A DNA stretch of 64,000 bases from CAZKUR01 sp964556005 (GCA_964556005.1 CAZKUR010000003.1:26357-90356); one strand, 5' to 3'. Counted from the first letter of the stretch, positions 33,456 to 43,987 are shown. The notes: generated from the letters alone by a model not told the origin. A program made the numbers and translations.

Positions 33456-35468
33456 ATGCGTAAAAAAAATATTTTTAGAATAATACTGATCCTACTCCCG
33501 TTTATAATTTTAGCATTATTGGAATTAACACTTAGATTATTCGGATATGACAATGATTTGAAGATTGTATCAACCATAGAAAGAAACGGGAAAAATTATT
33601 ATACAATGAATCAACTGGTGGGTAAAAGATATTTCGGTAAAGAGCGGCTCTATTACCGTAAAGGATCGCATGATTTTTTTGAAGTAAACAAACAGCCGAA
33701 CACAATCAGGGTCTTTTGTTTCGGCGCCTCCACTATGGCGGGTTTTCCTTATGAATATAATGCTATACCTTCGGAATTTTTAAGAGATAGACTAACATAT
33801 GCTTTCCCACATAAAAACATTGAAGTAATTAATACAGCAATTGCAGCCACAAACAGCTTTACGGTTGTACAATTTGCTGAAAAATTAGTCCATTATAAAC
33901 CGGATCTTTTTATTGTTTACATGGGGCAAAATGAATTCTATGGTGTATATGGTGTCGGCTCAACAATCTCAATTGGAAAAAGCAGGTGGATGATAAACAC
34001 ATACCTCTGGTTCGAACAGTTTAAAACTTTTCTTTTGTTAAAAGATTTTATTTCTACGATAACAAACTGGATTAAGCCAAATAATTCCGGTGAGAATAAA
34101 ATATTGATGGAACAAATGGCTAAAAATAATTCTATCGGCCTGAACAGCGATGATTACAAAACAGCAGTAAATACGTTTAGAGAAAATTATAAAGAAGTTA
34201 TCGAGATAGCGAAGAATAATAATATTCCAATAATTATTTCCACACTTGTAACGAACGACGGGTTAAAGCCTTTTGTCTCAATGCATTCTCAAAATCTGAA
34301 AGATTCTTTAAAAACTAAATGGGAAATGTATTTAGATCAAGGGAATGAAAAAATGTCCAAAGCACTTTCGGTAAAAAATTTTTTTGATTCCACAAAGAAA
34401 AAAGAATATTATTCAGAAGCTATAGCTGATTTTAGCAAAGCCGAATCAATCGATTCATTACCGGCCATCGTTCATTATAATACAGGCAAGTGTTATGAAG
34501 AATTGGGGGATTACAAAAAGGCGCAACAACAATTATCGCAGGCTGTAGATCTAGACGGTTTAAGATTCCGTGCTCCATCAGAATTTAATAATGTAATAAT
34601 AAAATTATCACATGAATTTAAAGTTCCTTTAACCGATGTTAGAGAAGAGTTCAAGGAAAAATCACCTCACGGAATTATCGGCGGTAATTTACTTGTTGAT
34701 CATGTCCATCCGAATATTAAAGGTTATTTTCTCATGGCAAAAAGCTGGTTTGCTACGATTCTGAATAATAAATTATTTGGAGTATCTCAGGTTAAAGTTG
34801 AAAACGACAGCATACTATGGAATGAATCTTCGGTAACTTATTTAGATAGTTTAATAGGAAAATTAAAAATCCGTGAACTGAGAAATAGGCCTCCGTTTCA
34901 AAAGATAGAAGAACCATTCGATTTCGAACCAAAGAATTTTGTTGAAAAAATTGCATATCAATATGTAGTTAAACACAAACTTTCATGGGGAAATGCACAT
35001 TTGGAAGTTGCAAAAGAATATTTTAGCAAGAGCGATTTTACAAATGCATTGAGAGAGTTAAAAGCTGTTCTAATTACCGATGAAGATAATCCGAATATTC
35101 TTAAGCTTGTAGGCGACATGTGTTTTAATTTAAAATTATTTTCAAAAGCCGAATCTTACTATTTAAAAGCATTTTCGTTAACTAATAATCATTTTATAGA
35201 ATTTAAATTAGGCTTGACTGAGTATTATCTTGGAAAACCCAGCTTATCAATTCAGTATTTGAATGATTGCCTGGAGCATAATAAATACGGTGCTCAAAAA
35301 TTTAATCCTAAAGAAGTTACCGATATTTATTACAACTTAGCTTTAGCATACACTCAAGTTTCGGAATATGATAAAGCTAAAAATAGTCTGCATGCTATGC
35401 TGAATATTAATCCAGAGGATAAAAGAGTTGCTGAAATGATTCGGCAGATTAATAGTTTAACAAAATAA
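33456..35468 (+). CDS. Membrane-anchored SGNH/GDSL hydrolase with TPR repeats
   Basis: Protein of 670 residues with an N-terminal membrane segment (about 7-28). The SGNH fold shows block I FGASTMAG (Ser near 92), block III YMGQNEFYG, and block V VDHVHPN (Asp near 415, His near 418), so the catalytic triad is present. TPR units occur inside the hydrolase part (about 330-375) and again near the C-terminus (about 515-660). Members act on acyl or carbohydrate esters outside the cytoplasm. It is divergently transcribed from the carbamoyltransferase, with about 175 bases between. This type of hydrolase often sits beside such carbamoyltransferases, so joint decoration of an envelope glycan is a reasonable inference. 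Confidence 0.85.
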   Translation: MRKKNIFRIILILLPFIILALLELTLRLFGYDNDLKIVSTIERNGKNYYTMNQLVGKRYFGKERLYYRKGSHDFFEVNKQPNTIRVFCFGASTMAGFPYEYNAIPSEFLRDRLTYAFPHKNIEVINTAIAATNSFTVVQFAEKLVHYKPDLFIVYMGQNEFYGVYGVGSTISIGKSRWMINTYLWFEQFKTFLLLKDFISTITNWIKPNNSGENKILMEQMAKNNSIGLNSDDYKTAVNTFRENYKEVIEIAKNNNIPIIISTLVTNDGLKPFVSMHSQNLKDSLKTKWEMYLDQGNEKMSKALSVKNFFDSTKKKEYYSEAIADFSKAESIDSLPAIVHYNTGKCYEELGDYKKAQQQLSQAVDLDGLRFRAPSEFNNVIIKLSHEFKVPLTDVREEFKEKSPHGIIGGNLLVDHVHPNIKGYFLMAKSWFATILNNKLFGVSQVKVENDSILWNESSVTYLDSLIGKLKIRELRNRPPFQKIEEPFDFEPKNFVEKIAYQYVVKHKLSWGNAHLEVAKEYFSKSDFTNALRELKAVLITDEDNPNILKLVGDMCFNLKLFSKAESYYLKAFSLTNNHFIEFKLGLTEYYLGKPSLSIQYLNDCLEHNKYGAQKFNPKEVTDIYYNLALAYTQVSEYDKAKNSLHAMLNINPEDKRVAEMIRQINSLTK

Positions 35469-36186
35469 TTAGCTGACAAACCTGTTAAAGTGATTTCAGG
35501 TACATGCTAATAATTTTTACAATAAAGAATTATTTTTTTTGAAAAAATTTTTTTTTGATTATGATTTTGGTATTTTCAATTCTATTTTAAAAATATTTAG
35601 ATTTATTGATGAATTTTAAAGAAAATCTATTTCTTAAAAAAAATTAATGAGTTTTTAATTTTTTTTACATAAATTATATGATGAAATTCATATTATTAAA
35701 GAATTAGGTGTTGACTTTAAAAGCGATTTTATCGACGTTACAAATAGTTAAGTTATTTTTTTAACATAAAACGAAGGAGTTTGTCTATAGACGGCAATTT
35801 TTTACTATGGAAATACAAAGACTGGTTTTTTAGAAGTATTTCATAACCAATCTATTTATTATCGTTTCAGTCTAATTACTATCCGTAGTAATCCAATCGC
35901 AATTAAAGCCGTCATAAGAACTTATTTAAATTTTTCACTGTTGAAGATAAGCTGTCTTTTTTTAGTTTAAATATTTTGGTAATCAAAATTAGTTAAAGCT
36001 TTTGGAGAGAGAAAATGAAGCAAACAATTTTTACTTGCCGGGTGATCCCATTTGTCTCTCCATTAATTGACCTGTGTGATTTTATTTTTTATTAGTCTGG
36101 TTATTTTATTCATAATTTAAAACATAAATAAATATATAGGAATGCTTCTCGACTTTTTACAACTAAATATTCCAAAAGGAGGTAAT
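35469..36186. other. 700-base AT-rich noncoding region before the surface module
   Basis: No gene of normal size is present. It contains poly-T/poly-A stretches, a small open frame at 36015 and the hairpin recorded at 36003-36062. A strong ribosome site AAAAGGAGG near 36175 belongs to the next gene. Confidence 0.45.
36003..36062 (+). promoter_or_regulatory. Inverted repeat enclosing a ribosome-site-like sequence and a 26-residue frame
   Basis: TGGAGAGA (36003-36010) is complementary to TCTCTCCA (36055-36062). The first arm contains a GGAGAG that would serve an ATG at 36015, whose frame (MKQTIFTC...) ends at a TAG near 36093. It could be a leader structure for the downstream module. Evidence is only the repeat and spacing. 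Confidence 0.3.
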
Positions 36187-36900
36187 ATGAGAAAAGCTGA
36201 TAAGACAAAGTTACTTCTAGTAATGGGTATCAGCTTGATATTTTCCATTGCTGGTTGCGTTGATACGAGCGTTCAGCCCATTCCCAGCAATATCGTTTAT
36301 CATAGCCAATTAAGTATTGTCAACCTAGTTGCCGGCGGGGGAGCTGCTACTCTAAAAATGGTTGATTACACCGGTGCTACGTCTTTTACCGGGAATATAA
36401 ATTTTGGCGATGCATCATCGTTTAAAACAGTTCAGGCGGGTGCGAAATCGCTGTTTATTAAATTTGGAAGTTCTCCAGAAGATACTCTAAAGTTTTCCCT
36501 TACTAGTGATTACAAATTTAGAGTATTCTTAGCTGGTTCTGATTCTTCCTATAATGTGTACAGAAATGCTGAAAGATACATAGATGCGACTAGCTTACCA
36601 TCAGATACTAGCCAGATTGAATTTTTTAACGGTTCGCCGGATGTAACTCTGAATTCGGTAACAATAACAGGTGGTGGTGAAAGTTCAACCGTTACATTTA
36701 CAAATGCACTTGCATTAGGTAATGTTGCGCCCTATATGAAATTAAAAGCCGGTTCTTATTCGTTTGATGTAAGTTACGACACTCCCGACACAACTCTTAC
36801 CGCTACATTTAATAAGGATCTGGCATCAAAGGGTAGATACACTGCTGTAATTTATGATTCTGCAAATAATCTGAAAACCAAGGTTTTCACAGATGATTAG
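36187..36900 (+). CDS. DUF4397-like lipoprotein
   Basis: Lipoprotein of 237 residues. The ATG at 36187 is chosen over an upstream in-frame ATG at 36142 because AAAAGGAGG lies seven bases before it and the lipobox IAGC falls at the expected distance (Cys near 23). The body resembles two DUF4397 immunoglobulin-like units (LSIVNLVAGGGAATLKMVDYTG and IEFFNGSPDVTLNSVTI patterns), often found in surface lipoproteins of Bacteroidota. It precedes the TonB-dependent receptor gene by 31 bases and is likely cotranscribed. Role unknown, possibly surface binding. Confidence 0.72.
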   Translation: MRKADKTKLLLVMGISLIFSIAGCVDTSVQPIPSNIVYHSQLSIVNLVAGGGAATLKMVDYTGATSFTGNINFGDASSFKTVQAGAKSLFIKFGSSPEDTLKFSLTSDYKFRVFLAGSDSSYNVYRNAERYIDATSLPSDTSQIEFFNGSPDVTLNSVTITGGGESSTVTFTNALALGNVAPYMKLKAGSYSFDVSYDTPDTTLTATFNKDLASKGRYTAVIYDSANNLKTKVFTDD

Positions 36901-36931
36901 AAAAAAGTTTAAAAATAACGGAGGAAAAAAT

Positions 36932-39900
36932 ATGTTCCGAAAATTTTATACACTAATATTTTTTGTGCTGGTTGCTTTCTCCTTTACCTTTGCTCAAACA
37001 GGTAGAATAGCAGGAAAGGTAACAGACAAGCAGTCCGGCGAACCGCTGATCGGAGCCAATATTATTATATTAGGTACTAGCCTTGGAGCTGCTACCGATG
37101 TCAACGGTGAATTTCTAATCCGGCAGGTGCCGCCCGGTAATTATACTGTTAAGGCTTCTTACATTGGTTATCGAGACGTTTCCGTAAGTAATTTAAGAAT
37201 TGTCGCCGGTTTAACAACAGATCTCAATTTTCAACTTCCTTCCTCGGAAATTGCAACAAAGGAAGTTATAATCGTATCTCAGAGACCATTAATTGAAAAA
37301 ACAGCAACAAACGCTATAAGAATTGTCGGCTCAGAAGATATTAATTCTTTGCCGGTTAGAAATGTTGATCAGATTGTAGCTCTTCAACCTGGCGTTGTTA
37401 GACAAAACGGATTAACTTTTATCCGCGGCAGCAGACCGGATGAGACGGGCTACCTATTGGAAGGTGCGGATACTAAAAACATTCTTAGTAGAAACGGTGG
37501 TTCCCTAGTAACTGTAACCCCTGACGCATTACAGGAAGTACTTGTACAGGCAGGTGGTTATACTGCTGAATATGGTAATGCAAATGCAGGTATTATTTCA
37601 CAGGATTTTAAAACCGGTTCAAAAGATTATCATTTTTCTCTGCGTGCAGAAACAGATAATTTCGGAAATTATCCCGGCGATAAATTCCTTGGTACATATT
37701 CATATGGTTATTCCGATTATACGTTAACTATGAGTGGACCAATATATACAGATAAATTAAAAGTTTTCTTATCCGGTGAAAATTTTTTCCAAAGAGATTT
37801 TAACCCTGAATTTTTCTATGCAAGCCCGACTGCTTTTTCAGATGGCGCTATGCTGGATACAACAAAAATATATGATACGGGTTTTTACAGCGGTAATACA
37901 ACCGATTATCAATATCTAAACTGGAAGGGCGGAAATGTTCTCGGTCAAATGGATAATAGGTACACTGTAAACGGAACGGTTTTGTTTGATGATAACCCAC
38001 TAATTTTAAGATTAGCCGGTGCTTATACATATGAAAAAACCAGAGGCGCTCCTAACGGAACAGCTTTTGTAACTTCCTTAATCGATATGTTTAATACTTC
38101 TCGACTTCCTGTGAATGATAGATCAAATGTTCTTTTAAATTTAAAAGGAACTTACTTGATCTCTGGAAATTCATTCTTGGAAGCTAATGTTAACTATTAT
38201 GATTCCCGCGGAAAAATTTACGATCCGATTTTCGGCGATAATTTTTTATCTTATAGCGATAGCTTGGCTGCTGCTGCTCATGGCTGGCAATATTCCAACT
38301 ATACAACTCCGCCGCAGTTATATGATTTTTACGGATTCCCTTTCTTACGACCCGGAACCCCAACAGTTGCTTATGGTGCAACTCAAGATATTGCACATGC
38401 CATAGCTTATACAAAAGATCATAATAATTATTTAGGCGGTTCGATTGCATACACTACGCAAATTCAAAAGCATTCAGTTAAAGTAGGTGCATCGCTGCAG
38501 CGATGGACAGTAAGGCATTTTGCAGAAGGTGATGCGTCAAACTTTTTAAATACTGTAAGAACAAATCCGGATTTGGCTGCTAATACCGATTCATTAAAGA
38601 AACTTATTGGAAGTTCTCTTTATAGAAATTATAATAATTACGGTTTTGATGTATTCGGTAATGAAACGGATTCCGATCCGTTCGCTCCCAAAAATCCTGT
38701 CTTTGCTTCCGGTTACGTAGAAGATAGAATCGAGGTTAGCGATTTAATTATCAATGCCGGATTAAGATATGATTATATTAATATGGATAGCTGGAAATGG
38801 GCAGATCCTTTACTGCCCTCGGTTAATTCAACAACAAATACAATTCCTGATTCTTCGATTGCCAAAGGAAGTAAATTCAACTACGTTTCGCCACGTTTAG
38901 GATTTTCATTCCCGGTAACAGATCAAACAGTTTTCCATATGCAATACGGAAAATTCGTTCAATCTCCAAGCCTAGATATTGCATATAGAGGCATTTATCA
39001 GGCAGCACAAATATTAACCGGATCGAATTTGTTTACTAACCCAATTGCATATAATCCGGAACCTATAAGAACAACACAATATGAGATTGGGTTCTCGCAG
39101 CAGTTTACGGATTTTGCTGCATTCGATCTTACTGCTTTTTATAAGGATATTAAAGGTCAGTTGCAGTATACTATAATTTATACTGCTCCTGGAGCGCAAA
39201 GAAGTTCTTACCAGGCTTATGTAAACCAGGATTTTGCCACTACAAAAGGTTTGGAACTTAGTTTGAGATTAAGGAGAATCGATAGAGTTAGAGCTGAAAT
39301 CAATTATACTTATTCTGATGCTTCCGGTACGAACTCATTTGCAGCAAGTGCAATCGGATCAATTAACGTAAATAAAAATACTCCTACCGTACTTCTGCCT
39401 TTAACCTATAATCAAACCCATAGAGGTACTATATTTTTAGACTATAGATTTGGTAAAGATGACGGCGGTCCAATCCTTTCCCAATTAGGATTTAACTTCC
39501 TGTTTACTTTTAATAGCGGGCATCCATATACTTTGGCTCAATACACTGGTTTAGGGCAAGCTTCTGCATGGACAGGCGGTTTAATTCCTGCTGTCGATTC
39601 AAGAGGAAGAAGGCCCATTGGCCCGATCAATGGTCAGAGTACACCATGGAATTACAATTTAGATCTTCGTATAGATAAAACTGTCGATATATATAATTTT
39701 AATGTTAATATTTATGTATCTATTCAGAATTTGCTTGATACCAGAAACGTAATTAATGTTTATCAAAGAACTGGCAATGCTTATAATGACGGATTCTTGC
39801 AGACTTCAGCAGCCGCACAGCTAATTGCTCAGGATAGATATACACAAAGATTTGCCGATTTATATCAAGCACTTAATTACGGAAACAGAGAAGCTGCGCA

Positions 39901-39970
39901 GAATAGTTATTTTTACGATTTGTTTGGTCAGCCCCGACAACTGCGCCTTGGTGTTTTGGTTAATTTTTAA
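36932..39970 (+). CDS. TonB-dependent receptor with carboxypeptidase-regulatory-like domain
   Basis: Protein of 1012 residues from ATG 36932 (GGAGG eight to twelve bases upstream). Signal peptide (about 1-20), CarboxypepD_reg-like domain (about 22-105: GRIAGKVTDKQSGEPLIGA ... VPPGNYTVKASYIGYRD), plug domain (about 125-230: DQIVALQPGVVRQNGLTFIRG), and a large barrel ending in Phe (GVLVNF) as outer-membrane barrels do. It imports an unknown ligand across the outer membrane with TonB energy, or serves as a surface platform. It sits between a DUF4397 lipoprotein and a giant secreted protein, followed by a PorV-like gene. Confidence 0.88.
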   Translation: MFRKFYTLIFFVLVAFSFTFAQTGRIAGKVTDKQSGEPLIGANIIILGTSLGAATDVNGEFLIRQVPPGNYTVKASYIGYRDVSVSNLRIVAGLTTDLNFQLPSSEIATKEVIIVSQRPLIEKTATNAIRIVGSEDINSLPVRNVDQIVALQPGVVRQNGLTFIRGSRPDETGYLLEGADTKNILSRNGGSLVTVTPDALQEVLVQAGGYTAEYGNANAGIISQDFKTGSKDYHFSLRAETDNFGNYPGDKFLGTYSYGYSDYTLTMSGPIYTDKLKVFLSGENFFQRDFNPEFFYASPTAFSDGAMLDTTKIYDTGFYSGNTTDYQYLNWKGGNVLGQMDNRYTVNGTVLFDDNPLILRLAGAYTYEKTRGAPNGTAFVTSLIDMFNTSRLPVNDRSNVLLNLKGTYLISGNSFLEANVNYYDSRGKIYDPIFGDNFLSYSDSLAAAAHGWQYSNYTTPPQLYDFYGFPFLRPGTPTVAYGATQDIAHAIAYTKDHNNYLGGSIAYTTQIQKHSVKVGASLQRWTVRHFAEGDASNFLNTVRTNPDLAANTDSLKKLIGSSLYRNYNNYGFDVFGNETDSDPFAPKNPVFASGYVEDRIEVSDLIINAGLRYDYINMDSWKWADPLLPSVNSTTNTIPDSSIAKGSKFNYVSPRLGFSFPVTDQTVFHMQYGKFVQSPSLDIAYRGIYQAAQILTGSNLFTNPIAYNPEPIRTTQYEIGFSQQFTDFAAFDLTAFYKDIKGQLQYTIIYTAPGAQRSSYQAYVNQDFATTKGLELSLRLRRIDRVRAEINYTYSDASGTNSFAASAIGSINVNKNTPTVLLPLTYNQTHRGTIFLDYRFGKDDGGPILSQLGFNFLFTFNSGHPYTLAQYTGLGQASAWTGGLIPAVDSRGRRPIGPINGQSTPWNYNLDLRIDKTVDIYNFNVNIYVSIQNLLDTRNVINVYQRTGNAYNDGFLQTSAAAQLIAQDRYTQRFADLYQALNYGNREAAQNSYFYDLFGQPRQLRLGVLVNF

Positions 39971-39987
39971 TCTAAAAGGAGAATTTA

Positions 39988-40029
39988 ATGTTGCCTCATG
40001 AAAAATATAAACTTGCGGAGGTTATTTAA
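39988..40029 (+). CDS. Possible 13-residue leader peptide
   Basis: A small frame (MLPHEKYKLAEVI) has its own good ribosome site (AAAAGGAG near 39974-39981) and stops one base before the ATG of the large secreted-protein gene. The ribosome site of that gene (GCGGAGG near 40015-40021) is inside this frame, so its translation could open or block the downstream start. It may equally be a chance frame. Confidence 0.35.
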   Translation: MLPHEKYKLAEVI

Positions 40030-40030
40030 T

Positions 40031-43000
40031 ATGAAAAAATTTAATTATTTAAGTATTATTTTTATACTAACGCTTCTACTGGCATTCCCCTTTAGCGCTT
40101 TTGCAAAAAAGGGAGACGGTAGCAGCCCACAGAAACCAAAGCTCACAAAAACAACCGCCAATAATCCTGCCCAGAGCCTAATTGATATCAATAACATTAC
40201 TTGCTGGGTTAGCCAGGAAGGTTTCCATGATTGGGTTGTCGGTGGTTCATGGAACGGAATGTTTCCAAATGGCGTTAATGCTGGAGCAATATTTTCCGAA
40301 GGTATTGTATGGGGAGGGCAAGTGAATGATGGTAATTCACCGATTGTAAGAGTTGACGGTAATACCTATTCTACCGGTTGTTCACCTATTGAAAGATTGT
40401 ATAGGGTTAGGCCAGATTATGCTACGGCGAATGATGCTGCACTTGCTCAGGATGTAGCGGATTTTTATAGTGAAAATGTTTCAGATGTTACACCTGATCA
40501 AATTCAAACAGTTAGAGCTCAATATGCTAAGGATTGGAACGAATGGCCTGCCGATAAAGGTGCTCCGTATAAAGATTCTAACGGTGATGGACAATACGAA
40601 CCCAATATCGATACAGCGGGTATTCCTGGCGCCTCACAAACCATTTTTATTATGTACAACGATAATATATCAAGTACATTATACGGTACTCCCCCAATTG
40701 GTTTGCAGGTTTCGGAAACTTACTGGGCTTATGCAGCTTCAGGTCCTTTGGCCAATATCATATTTAAAAAAGTTGATATAGTTTATAAAGGAACTTCGAC
40801 CTCATCTTCAAATGCTGAGATAGATAGTATGTATATTGTTCAGTGGGCAGATCCCGATGTCGGTAACAGTACCGATGATTTTGCCGGATGCGATACAACA
40901 TTGAACTTAGGTTATTCTTACAGTTCAGGATATACCGATGCGGTTTATCAGGGCTTAGGTTTAGCACCTCCGGCAGTTGGATATGACTTTTTACAAGGTG
41001 TTTCTAAATTTACCGGGAATCCAAATGATAGTGCGATTTTCAACTTAAAATATAGAAAAGGTTATAAGTATGTGAATCCTAAACCTATGAGTTCATATGC
41101 TTATTTCGCAGCCGGCGGTACATGGTCGGATCCAGATTTCACGGCAACCGGTACAAATCAATTTTATAATTTGATGCGCGGCGATTTACCACGTCCTCCA
41201 TATCCTTCCGCTCAACCATTTCCCTCTTCGGTTGCGGATGTAACTCCTTATGGAACATATTTGCTGGATGGAGATCCCGTATTCGGAACAGGTAAAATTG
41301 ATGGAAAAGTTGATGGTCCGGGTGATAGGAGAATTATGGTAACAAACGGACCTATTACAATGCATCTCAATGATACGGCACAGGTTGTACTTGCCCTTGT
41401 TGGAGGTTTGGGTACTAATAATATTTCAAGTATAAGCGTGTTAAAATATAATGACTTAACTGCACAATACGCTTATGATCAATTATTTAATATTCCTATA
41501 ATGCCATCACCTAAAGTACAGGCTTTTGGTCTTAATGATAAAGTTGTCCTAAATTGGGGACAACCACAAAGTTTGTTAAATCAAATTGAGAATTCAAATC
41601 ATGGCATTTATAACTTCCAGGCATATTCTGTTTATCAATTGCCTCCTGGTGGTACGGATATTACACAGGGAGTTAGAATTGCTACTTATGACCTTAAAGA
41701 TCAAACAACAGTATTATATAATAAAGAGTTAGATGAAGGTACTGGTTTGATAATAAGTAAACCTATAGTTGTTTTGAAAAATTTGGGTTTACAGCGTTAT
41801 ATTACAATAACGCAGGATCAAATATTTAACAAACCGTTGGCAAACGGCTTGCCCTATACTTTTGCCGTAACAGCCATGGCTTATAATAATGATCCTACTT
41901 TACCTTCTAATATTCTGGAATCAGCACCTGCCATTGTTAATGTTACTCCTCAGCAGCCTGTTCCGGGTACTTCTTATGAACAGGATGGCCCAATTCCAGC
42001 TTCCGATATCAGCCATACCGGAACAGCAAATGCATCTATTGATGTTAGTGTTATTAACCCTGATAGTGTAACCGGGCATCAATATGAGGTATCATTCCAC
42101 AATGAAATGTATTCCCTGGGTGCCGATGGAAAATGGGTTGATATTACTCCACCTAAAAAATTAGGTAAAGTTACTGATTTAACAGGATCATATTTAACAT
42201 CTGCTGCATCATATAGCGAAACAAAAGGCTTAATGGATGTACATTATACCGTGAATGTGATTTCACCTAATTATGATTATTGTGACGGTGTTGAAATAAC
42301 ATTACCTTCTAATGTTATTATAGATACTACTTATAGCCCAATTAGTAACAATGACGGTTCACCGATTCCATTTCAGATTAACAGAACAACAAATACAATA
42401 TTTTATAGTGTAGTTAATCCGGATTCACTGCTTAGTGGTGATTCAACATATAGAACTCAAAACGGAATTTTTGCAGGCGGCGAAGATATTGTTGTAACAG
42501 TAAGACCCGCCTCGGTACCAATGATAACCCATTATACTATGTTTGACGATAATTGGGGTGATATGAATGGTTATTATGGTGGATTTATTGATGTATCGGG
42601 AATCGATACATTAAAAGGTCCTATTTCAAATAAAATCGTTACTCAAAAGCAATGGAACGTTAAGGATTTAACTACCGGAAATGTTGTAGTTAAAAATCAG
42701 ACTATATTAAATGGGCAGGATATTTATGCGCCGCAGCTTTATTTCCAGCAAAACGGTATTTATGGTCCTGGCGGTTCAACTCAAAGCTTTACTCCTGATG
42801 TCTCAGCAACTGCTAACCCAATAGCTGATGCCAGTATTCAGATTGGAATAAATGGTAGTTATGATGCTCCAACAACCATTAATTCATCTAGTGCAGATGT
42901 TTCATTAAACGGAACAACTATGTATCATTCCACCTCAGGGCCAGGAGTTCTGAATTGGCATGATGCTAATCATAGTTTTGAAATTACCGACTTTACAGTT

Positions 43001-43918
43001 TATGGTTTCGCTAATGGTACTGCAGCGGGCTCGGATCCTGACTATGGTGCAGGTGGTGGCGTTCCGCTATCGGATATTAATGACTTGCAGCAGGATTATG
43101 AATTAAGATGGACTGGTATTCTCGGAGATACTACAATAGGCGGAACTACAGTACATATTACAAAATCAGGTGGTCAATTAGTCACTCTGTTCGGAGCGAG
43201 CGGCTATGATCTTAAGGATGCCCCGTTAAATCCAAATCCTGGTACCGATAGTCCATTTTTGGTTAGAGTACCATTCGAAGTGTGGAATGTAGATAAGAAT
43301 GAACAGGTAAACCTGTTGTTTTGGGATAGATCAGGTGATGGGACCTCTGCCTGGAATATGGATAGCCGGCAGTACACATGGATAGTAAATACAAAATATG
43401 ATCCTTCTGCCCCGCTTGATCCTACGGGTAGTGCTGTTTCTGATAGTGCGACCTGGAATGTGGTCATTTATGCTTCAGCATTCACCCTTGGAGATGTTGT
43501 AAAATTGACTTATCCTAATCCTTTACAGGTTGGAGCAGATAAATTTACGTTCAATACCAGAGCTTTAGCTTATAATAAGACTCAAGCTAAATCTGATGTA
43601 AACCTGATAAATGTTTTTCCGAATCCTTATTACGGATCCCAGTATAGAGAAACTGCCAGGGATGATCATTATGTTACATTCAGTCATTTACCGAAAACTG
43701 CCACAATCAGGCTTTTCGATTTGAGCGGTGTTTTGGTTAGAACGATTCACCATTTACCAGGAAGCGGTCAATTTGAAAAATGGAATCTGCAAAACGATTC
43801 AGGTTATCCTGTGGCAAGTGGAATTTACATAGCTTATATTGATATGCCGGACTTGGGCGCTACCAAAATACTTAAATTAGCTATAGTACAAGAACAACAA
43901 ATATTACAAGTATATTGA
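40031..43918 (+). CDS. Very large secreted surface protein with C-terminal sorting domain
   Basis: Protein of 1295 residues from ATG 40031, with GCGGAGG ten bases upstream. An upstream in-frame ATG at 39998 would add 11 residues in front of the signal peptide (MKKFNYLSIIFILTLLLAF...AFA). The long beta-rich body contains a calcium-binding-like DSNGDGQYEP near 190 and no recognised enzyme motif. The last ~100 residues form a Por/T9SS-type sorting domain of the NVFPNPYYG class (VFPNPYYG, then IRLFDLSGVLVRTI and VASGIYIAYI). It is presumably a surface partner of the TonB-dependent receptor just upstream and uses the PorV-like protein encoded next. Confidence 0.78.
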   Translation: MKKFNYLSIIFILTLLLAFPFSAFAKKGDGSSPQKPKLTKTTANNPAQSLIDINNITCWVSQEGFHDWVVGGSWNGMFPNGVNAGAIFSEGIVWGGQVNDGNSPIVRVDGNTYSTGCSPIERLYRVRPDYATANDAALAQDVADFYSENVSDVTPDQIQTVRAQYAKDWNEWPADKGAPYKDSNGDGQYEPNIDTAGIPGASQTIFIMYNDNISSTLYGTPPIGLQVSETYWAYAASGPLANIIFKKVDIVYKGTSTSSSNAEIDSMYIVQWADPDVGNSTDDFAGCDTTLNLGYSYSSGYTDAVYQGLGLAPPAVGYDFLQGVSKFTGNPNDSAIFNLKYRKGYKYVNPKPMSSYAYFAAGGTWSDPDFTATGTNQFYNLMRGDLPRPPYPSAQPFPSSVADVTPYGTYLLDGDPVFGTGKIDGKVDGPGDRRIMVTNGPITMHLNDTAQVVLALVGGLGTNNISSISVLKYNDLTAQYAYDQLFNIPIMPSPKVQAFGLNDKVVLNWGQPQSLLNQIENSNHGIYNFQAYSVYQLPPGGTDITQGVRIATYDLKDQTTVLYNKELDEGTGLIISKPIVVLKNLGLQRYITITQDQIFNKPLANGLPYTFAVTAMAYNNDPTLPSNILESAPAIVNVTPQQPVPGTSYEQDGPIPASDISHTGTANASIDVSVINPDSVTGHQYEVSFHNEMYSLGADGKWVDITPPKKLGKVTDLTGSYLTSAASYSETKGLMDVHYTVNVISPNYDYCDGVEITLPSNVIIDTTYSPISNNDGSPIPFQINRTTNTIFYSVVNPDSLLSGDSTYRTQNGIFAGGEDIVVTVRPASVPMITHYTMFDDNWGDMNGYYGGFIDVSGIDTLKGPISNKIVTQKQWNVKDLTTGNVVVKNQTILNGQDIYAPQLYFQQNGIYGPGGSTQSFTPDVSATANPIADASIQIGINGSYDAPTTINSSSADVSLNGTTMYHSTSGPGVLNWHDANHSFEITDFTVYGFANGTAAGSDPDYGAGGGVPLSDINDLQQDYELRWTGILGDTTIGGTTVHITKSGGQLVTLFGASGYDLKDAPLNPNPGTDSPFLVRVPFEVWNVDKNEQVNLLFWDRSGDGTSAWNMDSRQYTWIVNTKYDPSAPLDPTGSAVSDSATWNVVIYASAFTLGDVVKLTYPNPLQVGADKFTFNTRALAYNKTQAKSDVNLINVFPNPYYGSQYRETARDDHYVTFSHLPKTATIRLFDLSGVLVRTIHHLPGSGQFEKWNLQNDSGYPVASGIYIAYIDMPDLGATKILKLAIVQEQQILQVY

Positions 43919-43926
43919 TTTTTTTG

Positions 43927-43947
43927 GAAGGCGTTCCGCTCATAACG
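43927..43947 (+). terminator. Hairpin between the secreted protein and the PorV-like gene
   Basis: GAAGGCGTTCCG-like arms pair with CGGAATGCCTTC at 43936-43947 around a short loop (stem edges at 43927 and 43947). No T run follows, so it may be an attenuator or RNA-stability hairpin rather than a full terminator. Confidence 0.5.
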
Positions 43948-43987
43948 GAATGCCTTCATTAAATTTTTAATTTAATCGGAGGAAATT

